NCBI RefSeq assembly: GCF_964340395.1
Contig: NC_135551.1
Coordinates: 29,506,455 to 29,566,454, forward strand
Source: Glandiceps talaboti
Lineage: Eukaryota > Hemichordata > Enteropneusta > Spengelidae
Direction of reading: 5' to 3'
Length of the DNA: 60,000 bases
Shown: piece after piece, positions 22,900 through 34,589 of the stretch
Layout of the letters: every line of letters starts with the position of its first letter
Numbering within the stretch: the stretch's first letter is position 1
The notes under the pieces: model-generated
The model's input: only the letters and a program-made list of their open reading frames with translations
Databases searched by the model: none
Told to the model about the DNA's origin: nothing
Position numbers and translations under genes: made by a program

Positions 22900-25072
22900 C
22901 GTACTGGCATGGAGGTAGGAAGGGCCATGTTTCTACCCCCATGGTACTAGTGCAGTCAATAGTGTACTAGCATTGAGGGAGGAAGGACTGTGTTTCTACC
23001 CCCATGGTACTAGTGAAGTCAATAGTGTACTAGCATGGAGGTAGGAAGGACTGTGTTTCTACCCCCATGGTATTAGTGAAGTCAATAGGGTACTAGCATT
23101 GAGGGAGGAAGGACTGTTTCTACCCCGATGGTACTAGTGAAGACAATAGTGTACTAGCATGGAGGGAGGAAGGACTGTGTTTCTACCCCCATGGTACTAG
23201 TGAAGTCAATAGTGTACTAGCATTGAGGGAGGAAGGACTGTTTCTACCCCCATGGTACTAGTGAAGACAATAGTGTACTAGCATGGAGGGAGGAAGGACT
23301 GTGTTTCTACCCCCATGGTACTAGTGAAATCAACAGTGTACTAGCATGGAGGGAGGAAGGACTGTGTTTCTACCCCCATGGTACTAGTGAAGTCAATAGT
23401 GTACTAGCATTGAGGGAGGAAGGACTGTTTCTACCCCCATGGTACTAGTGAAGACAATAGTGTACTAGCATGGAGGGAGGAAGGACTGTGTTTCTACCCC
23501 CATGGTACTAGTGAAGTCAATAGTGTACTAGCATTGAGGGAGGAAGGACTGTTTCTACCCCCATGGTACTAGTGAAGACAATAGTGTACTAGCATGGAGG
23601 GAGGAAGGACTGTGTTTCTACCCCCATGGTACTAGTGAAGTCAATAGTGTACTAGCATTGAGGGAGGAAGGACTGTGTTTCTACCCCCATGGTACTAGTG
23701 AAGACAATAGGGTACTAGCATGGAGGTAGGAAGCACTGTGTTTCTATCCCCATGGTACTAGTGAAGTCAATAGTGTACTAGCATGGAGGGAGGAAGGACT
23801 GTGTTTCTACCCCCATGGTACTAGTGAAGTCAGTAGTGTACTAGCATGGAGGTAGGAAGGACTGTGTTTCTACCCCCATGGTACTAGTGAAGTCAGTAGT
23901 GTACTAGCATGGAGGTAGGAAGGACTGTGTTTCTACCCCCATGGTACTAGTGAAGTCAATAGGGTACTAGCATTGAGGGAGGAAGCACTGTGTTTCTACC
24001 CCCATGGTACTAGGGAAGTCAACAGTGTACTAGCATGGAGGGAGGAAGGACTGTGTTTCTATCCCCATGGTACTAGTGAAGTTAATAGGGTACTAGCATG
24101 GAGGTAGGAAGCACTGTGTTTCTACCCCCATGGTACTAGTGAAGTCAATAGGGTACTAGCATGGAGGGAGGAAGGACTGTGTTTCTATCCCCATGGTACT
24201 AGTGAAGTCAATAGGGTACTAGCATGGAGGTAGGAAGGACTGTGTTAAGTCAATAGTGTACTAGCATTGAGGGAGGAAGCACTGTGTTTCTACCCCCACG
24301 GTACTAGTGAAGTCAATAGTGTACTAGCATGGAGGTAGGAAGGACTGTGTTTCTACCCCCATGGTACTAGTGAAGTCAATAGGGTACTAGCATTGAGGGA
24401 GGAAGCACTGTGTTTCTACCCCCATGGTACTAGTGAAGTCAATAGGGTACTAGCATGGAGGGAGGAAGCACTGTGTTTCTACCCCCATGGTACTAGGGAA
24501 GTCAACAGTGTACTAGCATGGAGGGAGGAAGGACTGTGTTTCTACCCCCATGGTACTAGGGAAGTCAACAGTGTACTAGCATGGAGGGAGGAAGGACTGT
24601 GTTTCTACCCCCATGATACTAGTGAAGACAATAGTGTACTAGCATGGAGGTAGGAAGAACCATGTTTCTACCCCCATGGTACTAGTGCAGTCAATAGTGT
24701 ACTAGCATTGAGGGAGGAAGGACTGTGTTTCAACCCCCATGGTACTAGTGAAGACAATGGGGTACTAGCATTGAGGGAGGAAGGACTGTGTTTCAACCCC
24801 CATGGTACTAGTGAAGACAATAGGGTACTAGCATTGAGGGAGGAAGCACTGTGTTTCTATCCCCATGGTACTAGTGAAGTCAACAGTGTACTAGCATGGA
24901 GGGAGGAAGGACTGTGTTTCAACCCCCATGGTACTAGTGAAGACAATGGGGTACTAGCATTGAGGGAGGAAGGACTGTGTTTCAACCCCCATGGTACTAG
25001 TGAAGACAATAGGGTACTAGCATTGAGGGAGGAAGCACTGTGTTTCTATCCCCATGGTACTAGTGAAGTCCG
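22900..25072. repeat. 63-bp minisatellite, about 35 copies, 2.2 kb
   Basis: The unit has gaaggactgtgtttctaccc, then ccatggtactagtgaagtca, then atagtgtactagcatggagg and ga. Most units are 63 bp; some are 61 bp. Two higher-order patterns are visible: a dimer of about 124 bp repeated about five times (23100-23640) and a trimer of 189 bp repeated twice (24710-25070). Because 63 is a multiple of three, parts stay open as a 21-residue repeat (REEGLCFYPHGTSEVNSVLAW with 21 residues per unit, in which only the first 20 are conserved here). Confidence 0.96.
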
Positions 25073-25624
25073 ATAGCATACTTGATATAGGTCAGAAAAG
25101 TATTTCAGTCTTCAGAGCAAATGAGGGTGAATATCTTGGTTTTAAACCAGCCCCTGGGTTTGGCCTCAACTTTCTACATTGCAGATTTGTGATCCACTTC
25201 ACTATCTGAGTGAGGCAGAATCAGGGATCCATAACGTACATTTATGCATAGACACATGCTAGCCTATAGGTTTGGCCATAAGTAAAAGTTAAAACAATAC
25301 TTGATACATAATAACAGGTAATAAACAATTTTTTTTTAACATTGTATGATTGTTATGTAATTGACAAGCCACATTATCATAGATAATGGAATCAGTGTGT
25401 TGAATCTTATGAAACCTAGGATTAATTCTTGATAAATGTTAGATATTACAGAATGAAACAACAAAGGATTGATATTCATTTCACATTGAGCATGAGATAT
25501 TAAGATTGTTTAATTTGAAACTGAAAACAAAACCAAGAAACTTGAAAATCCTGAACTATATCATCTTTATGTTGGAGATTGATCAGGGAAAGCACTTTTG
25601 TTTGGATAATAAATGATAACACTC

Positions 25625-25682
<58 letters not shown>

Positions 25683-26520
25683 CAGAAGTCTGTTAAACCC
25701 ATCCCAATCACCATGTTTATATTCATTTACTTTAACTATCTTTGTGAGAAGTGAAAGTGGTTCCATTTTCACACTTACAATGTACAATGGTAGCAAACCT
25801 TGATCTAAAATGAGTTTGGAGTAACTGAAGATAGTTACAGTATAACATACAGCTAGTTTAATCTATAACATGACCCTGGTATACCATATTAGTATATTTC
25901 AACAAGGTTGTGATAGTTAATATATATTCTAAATGTGGCTGAATAGGTATGATAGAACAACAGAGAGAAAGGTGGTGCACATTTTGTACAAGTTATGGTT
26001 TTAAGACATTAATAAAAAAATTTTTAAAAAAGTGTTGATTGACAAAATGGAAATCTGCTCATTTGGAGCATGCATACCATGTACCAGTATATTCACACTA
26101 TAATGGTCTAGTGTTATCCTTCATTGAATCTCAAGAGCTGCCTTGGAGTTCAAGATGAATTAATACCACATTGACATCCAGACTACACTGGTAATATCCT
26201 AAGAACCTCCATACAAAATTATTCTGATGTATTTTTTGGCATCTTAAAAAAACGGTGATTCATTTGGGAGTGGTCAGATTCAGTAGTTTACAAGGCCAAA
26301 CCACAGTGGCCAAATATATTTGTTCAGGGTTGATAAACTAAATTTCCTGTGCACTGAAGGAATGTACATTATCATAAACATAAACATTCAGTGAATGGAA
26401 TACCTGGCATACCATGACTCCCTGTCATGTAAAACATTAGCCTTGAATCCATGCTGTCCTTATACTTACATAGACCAGAGATTTTTAGCACTAGAATTTT
26501 ACCATATTTGTTAATAAAGT
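25073..26520. other. Gene-free stretch
   Basis: No gene is supported. It holds a (GTT)n microsatellite (25624-25682) and ends at an (ATTGA)n run (26521-26542) that marks the tail of the LINE remnant to the right. Confidence 0.55.
25624..25682. repeat. (GTT)n microsatellite
   Basis: About 19 perfect GTT units. Open frames of poly-Asn or poly-Leu over it are artefacts. Confidence 0.98.
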
Positions 26521-27410
26521 ATTGAATTGAATTGAATTGAAATTTATTTCATCAGATAACAAAAACAAAACAAGAAATAAATAAATAAATAATACATTAC
26601 ACTTTCAAAAAAAAATTGGACAAAAGGAAATATACATGTGTTATCTAATGGGGACCATGAAAATAGTTCAGCAGAACTAGTCGTGTCCATGGCCCGTACA
26701 TTCAATTTTAGATTAATTCAAATTCATAAATGGACGCAACGAAGAAAATTAAGTCAAAAATAAACACAGCACGCATTCACGCACACTCATACACACACAC
26801 GCACGCACATACATACATTATACGCATACACACATACGAGAAGAAATAAAGCAAAAACCAGAAATGTTGTAAAAACGCCAAAGAGTATAAATTAAGGTTG
26901 GTGTGTAGAATTTAAAATATAATTTCTTAGTTCATTTTTGAACTGTTGCCTGGACATGTTAATTTTAGGTGACTTGGTAAAGAGTTCCAGTGCTTTGTCG
27001 CTGCATATTTGAAATTGTGTTGGGTGATGGTCAATTTTATCGATGGTGGACGAAAGTTACCACTGGAGGCTGAACGGTTTTGATATGTATGAATGGGACG
27101 GTCAAAATACTTTTCTATGTTGTGGGGATAACGATTATTTCTAAGATCATACACGAAAATACAGGAGGAAAATTTACTAAGTTGAAATATATTTAGAACA
27201 TTAAGTTGGTTGAAAAGGGGTTCAGAGTGTGCGTTGAAATCAGTGAATGTTATCAAGCGGACAAATTTCTTTTGTAGTCGGAATATTGGGTCGAGAAGAG
27301 TTTGGTAAGTATTGCCCCAAATCTCTAAACAATATGTAAAGTGTGGTAAAATAAATGAATTATATATCATGATAAGGGTCGATCTGGGAACAAAGTGACG
27401 TAAACGTGAA
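26521..27410 (-). mobile_element. 5'-truncated LINE: reverse-transcriptase C-terminus and 3' tail
   Basis: Minus strand. The frame reads RHFVPRSTLIMIYNSFILPH, then FTYCLEIWGNTYQTLLDPIF, then RLQKKFVRLIT, the thumb region that follows the catalytic core in many animal non-LTR retrotransposons. It ends with HWNSLP; a one-base frameshift near 26941-26950 separates this from the expected last segment FKNELRNYILNSTHQP, which stops at 26892. A 3' untranslated part follows with an AATAAA-like signal and an (ATTCA)n tail near 26521-26542. The catalytic domain and endonuclease are missing, so it is dead. The clade (CR1/L2-like or other) is not resolved. Confidence 0.8.
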
Positions 27411-27742
27411 GTGCAAGCATACTTTTAGGACTGGTCAGTCTTCCTGACCTGTGGGTGGGGGCACTGGATTTTTCCAATCAAGCTGACAAAAAGTCTCTGA
27501 CCCACCCACCCTCTCATTCAAAACAGGATGAAACCCATACCTCAACACTAAAGGATGATATGACATCCACCCCCCCCCACCCCCCCACCCCATCAGATTT
27601 TTGCACACCTGGTAAATCATCGTGACTCAGAGAGTAGACTGACCACATCTCACATAATATAAAATATGTTACATCATCATCAATAGCAACTAGTCTTTGG
27701 TAATATAACCTAAGCTTTTGTATGTATATCCAATCCTCATCC

Positions 27743-27769
27743 ATATATATATATATATATATATATATA
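27743..27769. repeat. (AT)n microsatellite
   Basis: About 13 AT units. Confidence 0.95.
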
Positions 27770-28532
27770 CGACCACTTTAAACTAATCCTAGTATACATC
27801 TTTATAAATGTTGATACCTATACCTTTGATGACATCACTGATATACATGATGCTGTTGATGGCATGATTTTAGTACAATGTATATTGAAATATGTTCTTC
27901 ATATATATCCTACCTTGGACATCAGGTTTGTCAGTTTGCTTATATCAGATCATAATGTGTACTTTGACAGTGGGTAGACTAGAACATGTAATCCAAAATA
28001 AACGTATAAAGTTTTGTCTATTAATAATTATTGCCCCTTTATAAGCTAAACCTTTCATTTGTGTAATTATTATTATTATGTTGTCACTCTTTTTCTGTTA
28101 AATTGTGAAAACAGTAGTGAAAAAATAATTTACAATTTTATTAACTCTCTTTAGTCTTGGAAAGTGATTGGAGGTGAGGTTGGGGTACTGGGTTTAGACA
28201 TGGAGTTCCTGTTATGAACATTGTACTACTCTCACTGCATGATATTACTGGAGTCCAGGGGTATAATGGTGTATTTGTAACAATCAGATCTGCTATATGA
28301 ATATATTAACAGAGAATGGCTTTGTTTTCATTATAGTTTGTCTGAAAGGGTGACTTAATGTGTAATATTGTGTAACATCCACATTGGCATGTACATTATG
28401 CCAGTCACTTTTATGTGGCTGGGGAGGGGGGTATTTGTGTGGAAGGTGGTGGAAACATTAATCATTGCAACCAAGATCAAAGTTGTGTGGGAAGTACAGT
28501 GCACATCATTATAATTGTGATGTTAATTTGTC

Positions 28533-28536
<4 letters not shown>

Positions 28537-28602
<66 letters not shown>

Positions 28603-28649
28603 ACACATATACACACACACTCACACTTGCACACACACACACACACATA
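28537..28649. repeat. (AC)n microsatellite
   Basis: About 110 bp of AC with interruptions (tcac, atac, ttgc) in its right half. Confidence 0.97.
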
Positions 28650-28740
28650 TTGACTCTGCCACTTTATAAGTGTCATTGAATAACAGTCACATATGTCACA
28701 CTTGTGTTCCTACTGTTAATATGTATCATTACGTCAATGA

Positions 28741-28991
28741 TGGACTACTGTAGTTCAATCTGCCAAAATTAAAACTAAACAAACTATACCCTTTGAACTC
28801 ACTTGTGATGACCCAGCAAATTCTATTGAAAATGCACGCATATCCATGGATACTTCATGTACTACAGACATAACAATCAGATCATGCAAGGAGAAAGACG
28901 AATTCCCATCAGACAATGCGAAAGATAGGATAAAGAACTGGACTCGTCAATTACAAAATTTACAAGCACTTAATTTAACATTGAACACATA
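28741..28991 (+). other. Unassigned open frame, 83 codons
   Basis: Open between stop codons, starting WTTVVQSAKIKTKQ and ending LNLTLNTY. The middle is hydrophilic (CKEKDEFPSDNAKDRIKNW) and looks more protein-like than other frames nearby. There is no upstream ATG before residue 40 or so, and no clear acceptor was identified. It could be a remnant of a mobile-element protein or chance. Confidence 0.15.
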
Positions 28992-31200
28992 TTAGTTTAA
29001 TGTGATGTAGACAACCAGGGTATAAAATCCACATTATTTTCTGTTCAAAGACAATAACTTGGTTTGTGCATGGAATACTGTTTCATATGCTTGTTTATGA
29101 TTTCACAGCAGTGAGTGCAAAGCTATAATGAGACTAAATAACAGAGGTGGTGTATGAGGTTAAAATTACCTAACCATAATTATAGTTTTTCTGTGTCTGA
29201 AATTTTGTCATGCATGACTAAAATGTCAATCACACCAACCTGACATGAAAATCAGTATTTCTTATTTTTAAAAAGGAAAAAAAAATATCAGTCATTGCCA
29301 CATTGGGTATGTCGGGATGACCCTTAAAAATAGAATATTACAATTATCCACCTGTTTTGAAAGGTGCTTTTTTATTTTTGCCTAATTCATTTCAAACAAG
29401 TCATGTGAATGTATTTTCACTTACAAATCTTTTATAATATCAAATGTGTAGATTAAGATTGAATAAAATTAGTTGTTTGTTTCATCAAGTCTGGAGTCCA
29501 GAGTGTTAGTGTTACTGAGCAATGATTGCAAAGATGAGTGGTTTGAAAGATAAACTTTGGAAGATGAAGATTAGTTAAATAATAGCACATGTCAGCGAGG
29601 GCAATATCACAATTTAGTGTCTGCACAAGTGTTGGCACTCTTTACCAACATTTTGATGATGTCCAAGCCGAAAGTTTAGTGTTAAGTGGAAGAAAAATCT
29701 GAAATAAGATTCAAGGTCAAACTAGTCTCCTCAACTCCTCTCACTGGTATGTAAGGGTGATCCTATTTTTTTCTGTTTCTCAATACTTGACCAACACAAA
29801 TTTTCTGCTCTGACATCAAAATACAAAAAAATTATTTTATTTTCGCCCTCTCTGGCAAGAATAAGAAAGTGTCTGGACTGTCGACATCATCTACAATCAT
29901 ATTAGCATACATGCCTGATCCAGGGCCAGGAGTTGTTGATTGAAAGAATAATTGAATTTAAATTCTGAACACGTTCAGATCAGACGCGAACCATATTCAG
30001 AATGTTCTGGATGTTGAGATTTAGAATATACAACTTGGAAAGTTTACCCATGCACAATTCCCTGGACATTAAAGTCTCTCAATTGTTGCTCACACAGAAA
30101 ACTGTAAACTAGCAAAGTAAAATTTCTTTGTCACATTTGACCATATTGCTGTAAAATTGTTATATATTACATGTAATATAGAAATTATAGCTCCCAAAAG
30201 CTTACACACCCCTTTGAAAATATGGAATCACCCAACAAAAGGGGAATCCCCTTGGAAAAACCCAGCCTCACTTTGCTGAAAATAATAAAACTGGCGGTTG
30301 TTTTGAATCTTGGAATACTGTACAAAGTGTACATGCACTAGCTCGTTTGGCGAAAAAAAATCACCAAAAACTGAAGGTAAGAGATTTTCCTAAAGTATAA
30401 TTTTGCATGTTTACCACTCAGAAATACTTCACAATATTACCATTGACAAATACAAAATGTAAGGTATGTCATATATTGTTAAACAGAATGACCAATGTAT
30501 GTGCATCCAAGTGAACATTCTCAACACACGCACAGTGTGTTGAAATAAATTTGTTATAATTTTATTGAGTTAATAATCAGTTTTCGGAATCAATTACAGG
30601 AGAATTGTTTCTGTATATTGAATAGCCTAGAATCCATGTGGATTGGATTGGAAAGATGAATGTGAAAAATCCAATCTGCATCATGGATTCCAGGCTATTG
30701 ACCAAATTTTTAGGTAATATGGGAATAGAGTATGTGTTTCTATCAACTTTCATTGGCTGCTGCCTGACCATGGATTTGAACTTCAGATTACATGTATATT
30801 ACCTATGTGTACTAATTGTGGCATGAATGTTGTATATAGGTCTTACAAACTTAAGCTCTTAAAGCGTTACTAGAACATACAGTTTCTTATTGGTTCCATA
30901 CATACCGTATATTACTGGTTGTATCAATGAGAACCACTGAAAGGTAATTTGAAAAGGGCTGTATTGCTGGCCACACTGGTAGGCCAGTGCATTTGGCATT
31001 AACAGCAGTAACAATAACATGTCCATTTCTTAAACTTTTCCTATTTTCCCTAGGAAGCCAAATATCTGTTGCTGCAAATATTGTGTTCTCTTTTGAAGTG
31101 AAATCTGTATATGTAATGAGTTAAAATTTGCCTCAAACTTAATTTGCATATGAAGCCTTGTTTAGAACATCTTATATTCTGTTATTTGAGGATAAATGAA
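28992..31200. other. Gene-free stretch
   Basis: No gene is supported. The one structured item is an inverted repeat at 30621-30699, listed separately. Confidence 0.55.
30621..30699. other. Inverted repeat / hairpin, about 79 nt
   Basis: The arm aatagcctagaatccatg (30621-30638) and the downstream catggattccaggctatt (30682-30699) are reverse complements with one mismatch. A second short pairing, gattgg with ccaatc, extends the stem after a bulge. It could be a foldback element or a microRNA-type hairpin. Confidence 0.45.
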
Positions 31201-31204
31201 CATC

Positions 31205-31450
31205 TAAGTATAAGTCTAATAATTAGACATTGTACATGTTAATCAGTGGTCAATATTATCCATAAGTAGTACAGAAATAGGTTGAAATCATGTTTGCTGT
31301 TGAGGATGCTGATATTTGGGCATGGACCAAAACAATTACAGTGTGTAATTTGATTTGATTTATTTTGTATACAGGAACAAAAACTCATTTATCCACAAAT
31401 GATGCAATACCGTTCATGATGTACGATATTATGAGTGAGTTAATACCTAA
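31205..31450. repeat. Dispersed repeat module, copy B
   Basis: Diverged copy of the module at 12490-12725, in the same orientation. It keeps aataattaga, ggttgaaatc, a gctgatattt...gggcatggac block, an acceptor-like tgtatacag and a donor-like gagtgagtt. Unlike copy A it has no tandem expansion. Confidence 0.55.
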
Positions 31451-31943
31451 TTTGAAAAACGTTACGGTTGCAGCTTGAAAACAAATCAAGCCTTTACATT
31501 TTAATCAGATTGATACCATGTTAATGCACTTTACAGCTACCTTTAATTTGTACATACTTCAGAAATTATATATGATAAATATATAGCTCTTTCTATCAAC
31601 ATTACCCTGTGTGGGGAGTGGTTTGATGTATTTATAAACATATTACCCACCGAACACATTAATGCATTGTATATTTTAACAGATTAATGGCAAATTAATA
31701 TTGCATGTTTGGCTTTCTAGTCCAAAATGAAGAGAAACAAACACACAGACACAATTTTTACATTGACAATGGGTTCACACTAATATAAGAAACATAGTGC
31801 CTTTACCTAAATCTCTCGTCCTGTTGTATACATGTACATGTATATATAATCAGACACAATTTAATGTTTCTGTTCCAACATGTAAACACATGCCAACAAA
31901 CCCTGACACAAAGACAGAGTTTGAAAAGCATTGCTCCTTTTGA

Positions 31944-32099
31944 CAAAGGAATATGAACAATTCTTTGCTTTGTCATACTCGTCTATGGAATGCCTTGCCA
32001 TCACAGATCAGTGCTGCTTCTTCATTCAACAGTTTTAAAAGCAGTTTGAAAATGTACCTTTTTAGGTCGTTTTATCATTTTAAAGATTTAGTCATTTGA
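31944..32099 (+). mobile_element. LINE C-terminal remnant
   Basis: The frame contains HTRLWNALPSQISAASSFNS followed by FKSSLKMYLF and a stop. R-x-WNxLP with a following S-x-FKxxLKxYL is the usual C-terminal ending of many animal LINE reverse transcriptases. Only the last 50 or so codons are left. Diverged copies of cagacacaattt...tctgttccaa lie on both sides (near 31853 and 32247), suggesting a local duplication around the insertion. Confidence 0.7.
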
Positions 32100-33203
32100 T
32101 AGATTTTACCTTTTTGCATGTCTCTTTCTACTAGTATTTTTCTAATATCTGGACATTTTCAACAGTTTTTTTTGAAATAGTGTATTTTTGTTGTCTTTTA
32201 TGTTTGTTTGTTTGTTTGTTTTATACAGTGCATTTATAACAACCACAGACACAATTTATGTTAATCTTTCTGTTCCAATATTTTATTCCATCTCAAGGTT
32301 ACATACAGACAGTGTTACTATTCCAACACACTGCTTACGGCTCATTGCTACTGTTCCCATTTTCTACAAAACATTTACAAAACTTTCCTCTTCACAAAAA
32401 CTCAAAATAAAAGTTTTGATCAGAAGTTGGTGATTAAATGAGAAGATTCAGAAAATGAAAATATTCTTTTCGAAAAAAATTATCTCGACATCTACTCATA
32501 CATGTATGGTGATAGCAAAAGAAACAAATAGTGAAATATTTAAATGTGTCCGTGTCGTACACTAAAAAATTACAACATTGTTTGCAGACATTACACTACA
32601 AGTACTGTACAAGAAAATTTGATTTTAACAGAGACACCTTGTAGAATATTGAACATTAAATGTGCACATTGGAGTCCATGTAAGAAAAATGACTACAAAT
32701 ACCAAGAAGTGTTGCTACACTTCCAAAATTTTGAGTTGTCAGAGTACCCTGCATCCCTACTATCTCAGTACTCACTTTGGAATGTTCCTATTGTTTGTGA
32801 AAGAAAGCTGGACCATTCCATTTAAATTTAGGAAAAGATGTGTCTGGAAAAATCATGTGTGATGAAACACAGTGCTGGAGGTTTGAATTATTGTATATAA
32901 AATGGAATATTTACACATGCAATCGTTTGAAATTGAGAGATCAAAGGCAAAAGCACCAACCCCAGGGAACTATTTTATTTTAGACCATTGAAAAGACACC
33001 ACAAATAATGCATAACAAAAATATGACGTCATGATATCTATGTTCATAAAACATGGTATACAAAAATAAACAACTGTGTAACTTGTAAAACATAAACAAG
33101 AATTAAAATGGCTGATATGTTTACACTACTGGTTGGTTGCTAGGGCAACAAAATCAGATTGCTAGCTAGTAAACATTATGATGCTAGAATGAGAGATGGT
33201 GAA
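32100..33203. other. Gene-free stretch
   Basis: No gene is supported. The frame at 32544-32825 (plus) has no recognisable domain and no splice context, and is judged a chance frame. Confidence 0.5.
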
Positions 33204-33495
33204 GCAGATATAAAGGTCAATCTGATAGGTCAGAAAACTAGCTACTATGAAGCACATATATAGGTCAATCTGATTGGTCAGAAAACTAGCTTCTACTCTG
33301 TGAAGCAGATATAAAGGTTAATCTGATTGGTCAGAAAACTAGCTTCTACTCTGAAGCAGATATAAAGGTCAATCTGATTGGTCAGGAAACTAGCTTCTAC
33401 TCTGAAGCAGATATAAAGGTTAATCTGATTTGTCAGGAAACTAGCTTCTACGCTGTGAAGCAGATATAAAAGTTAATCTGATTGGTCAGAAAACA
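33204..33495. repeat. 50-55 bp minisatellite with CCAAT boxes
   Basis: Six units of ctgattggtcagaaaactag, then cttctactctgaagcagata, then taaaggtcaat. Four of the six units hold the full gattggtcag, the reverse of an NF-Y type CCAAT box; one has gatagg and one gatttg. Confidence 0.92.
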
Positions 33496-34083
33496 TTTAC
33501 TGTCTTTGCTGACTGATTTCATCCACCAAGTACATCAAAAAAAGTTCTCTGTACGCAATCTTTCTGTGGTGAACAATATCAGTAAAACTGCAGTAATACA
33601 CAATTATGAACAATTTACAACATCAAAAAGAAAGTAACAGAGAGAAATGAGGCTAAAGATATCTATCGTCACATACACTCCATACTTGTTAGCAGACATG
33701 TCTTGTTAACAAATTTTCAGCCGAATTTCAAAACACAAATTTACTGTGTTTGCATTATTATCACACATAGCAATTGTAATTGAACTTGATCAAACTTGAA
33801 AGCTGAATCAAATCAAGGCAGTTTATATACTTTATATTAATGTTTTCATTCCCATGACAAATGGCAAGTTCTTATTTTCACATCACATTTCCATTAGTTG
33901 CACAATACTGAATCATGTAGATTTAGCTTCCTTTACAACCTATTGGCCTTCATATCAACCCTTCAAAAACAAAGTTTGTCGCATACAACTTGCATAACCC
34001 CAATATCCAAACCACATCTGGACAGAAACTTAAACAAAGGAAGACTTCTTATACCCAGGTTATTGGATTGTTAATAGTGAGAA

Positions 34084-34589
34084 CGATATTATAACAAGGA
34101 TGGCAAAAGCATTGACAGCCTGCAATAGGTTAGAAAAGATATGGAAGTCAAGATTACCTGAACATCACAAATGAAGATTTTTCAGAGCAGTAGATGACTC
34201 AGTCAGAATTTATAGTGCAGAAACATGGACAATCCCCAAAGGTATGCAGGAATGATTGGATGTATGCTAAGACACGACCACTATGCAAAGCACTCAACAT
34301 TTCATTGTCACAACGTATACAAATAAAGGGAAACACCAAAGTTGTCAAGAGACGATCAGCCAGAGGCATGTCAAATTTGCCAGTGATTGTTACAGAAGCA
34401 AAGAAGGAGTCAGGGATGTGGTTACTTGGCAACCAAAGCATGGAAGGAGAAAGCCAGGAAGACTAAAGCTCGACACTATTTCAACTATTGCTGAACTTGA
34501 AAAAGTGACGCAGGATAGACATTAATGGAGAAGTATTGTGAATTACTTCTATGGGACCCGTCCTCCGGATGACTAGATAGATAGATAGA
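34084..34589 (+). mobile_element. Decayed LINE 3' region with (GATA)n tail
   Basis: Read through at least two frames and several stop codons. It shows RMAKALTACNRLEKIWKSRL, then AETWTI, then CYRSKEG, then WQPKHGRRKPGRLKLDTI and DRHWRSIV, in the order expected for the region from the end of the reverse-transcriptase domain to the C-terminus of a widespread animal non-LTR retrotransposon group. A (GATA)n tail closes it at 34572-34589. It is inactive. Confidence 0.8.

Larger units (their letters stand above)
27411..28740. other. Gene-free stretch with simple repeats
   Basis: Contains C-rich runs near 27570-27590, an (AT)n run at 27743-27769 and an (AC)n run at 28537-28649. No gene is supported. 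Confidence 0.6.

Noticed and set aside
24393-25076. Open 21-residue repeat protein
   Set aside because: Open only in parts of the 63-bp array, interrupted elsewhere by 61-bp units and stops, with no flanking exon signals.
32544-32825. 93-codon plus-strand frame
   Set aside because: No domain recognised; overlapping frame equally open.
34283-34525. Independent 80-codon gene
   Set aside because: It is the readable part of a decayed LINE C-terminus that continues in other frames on both sides.
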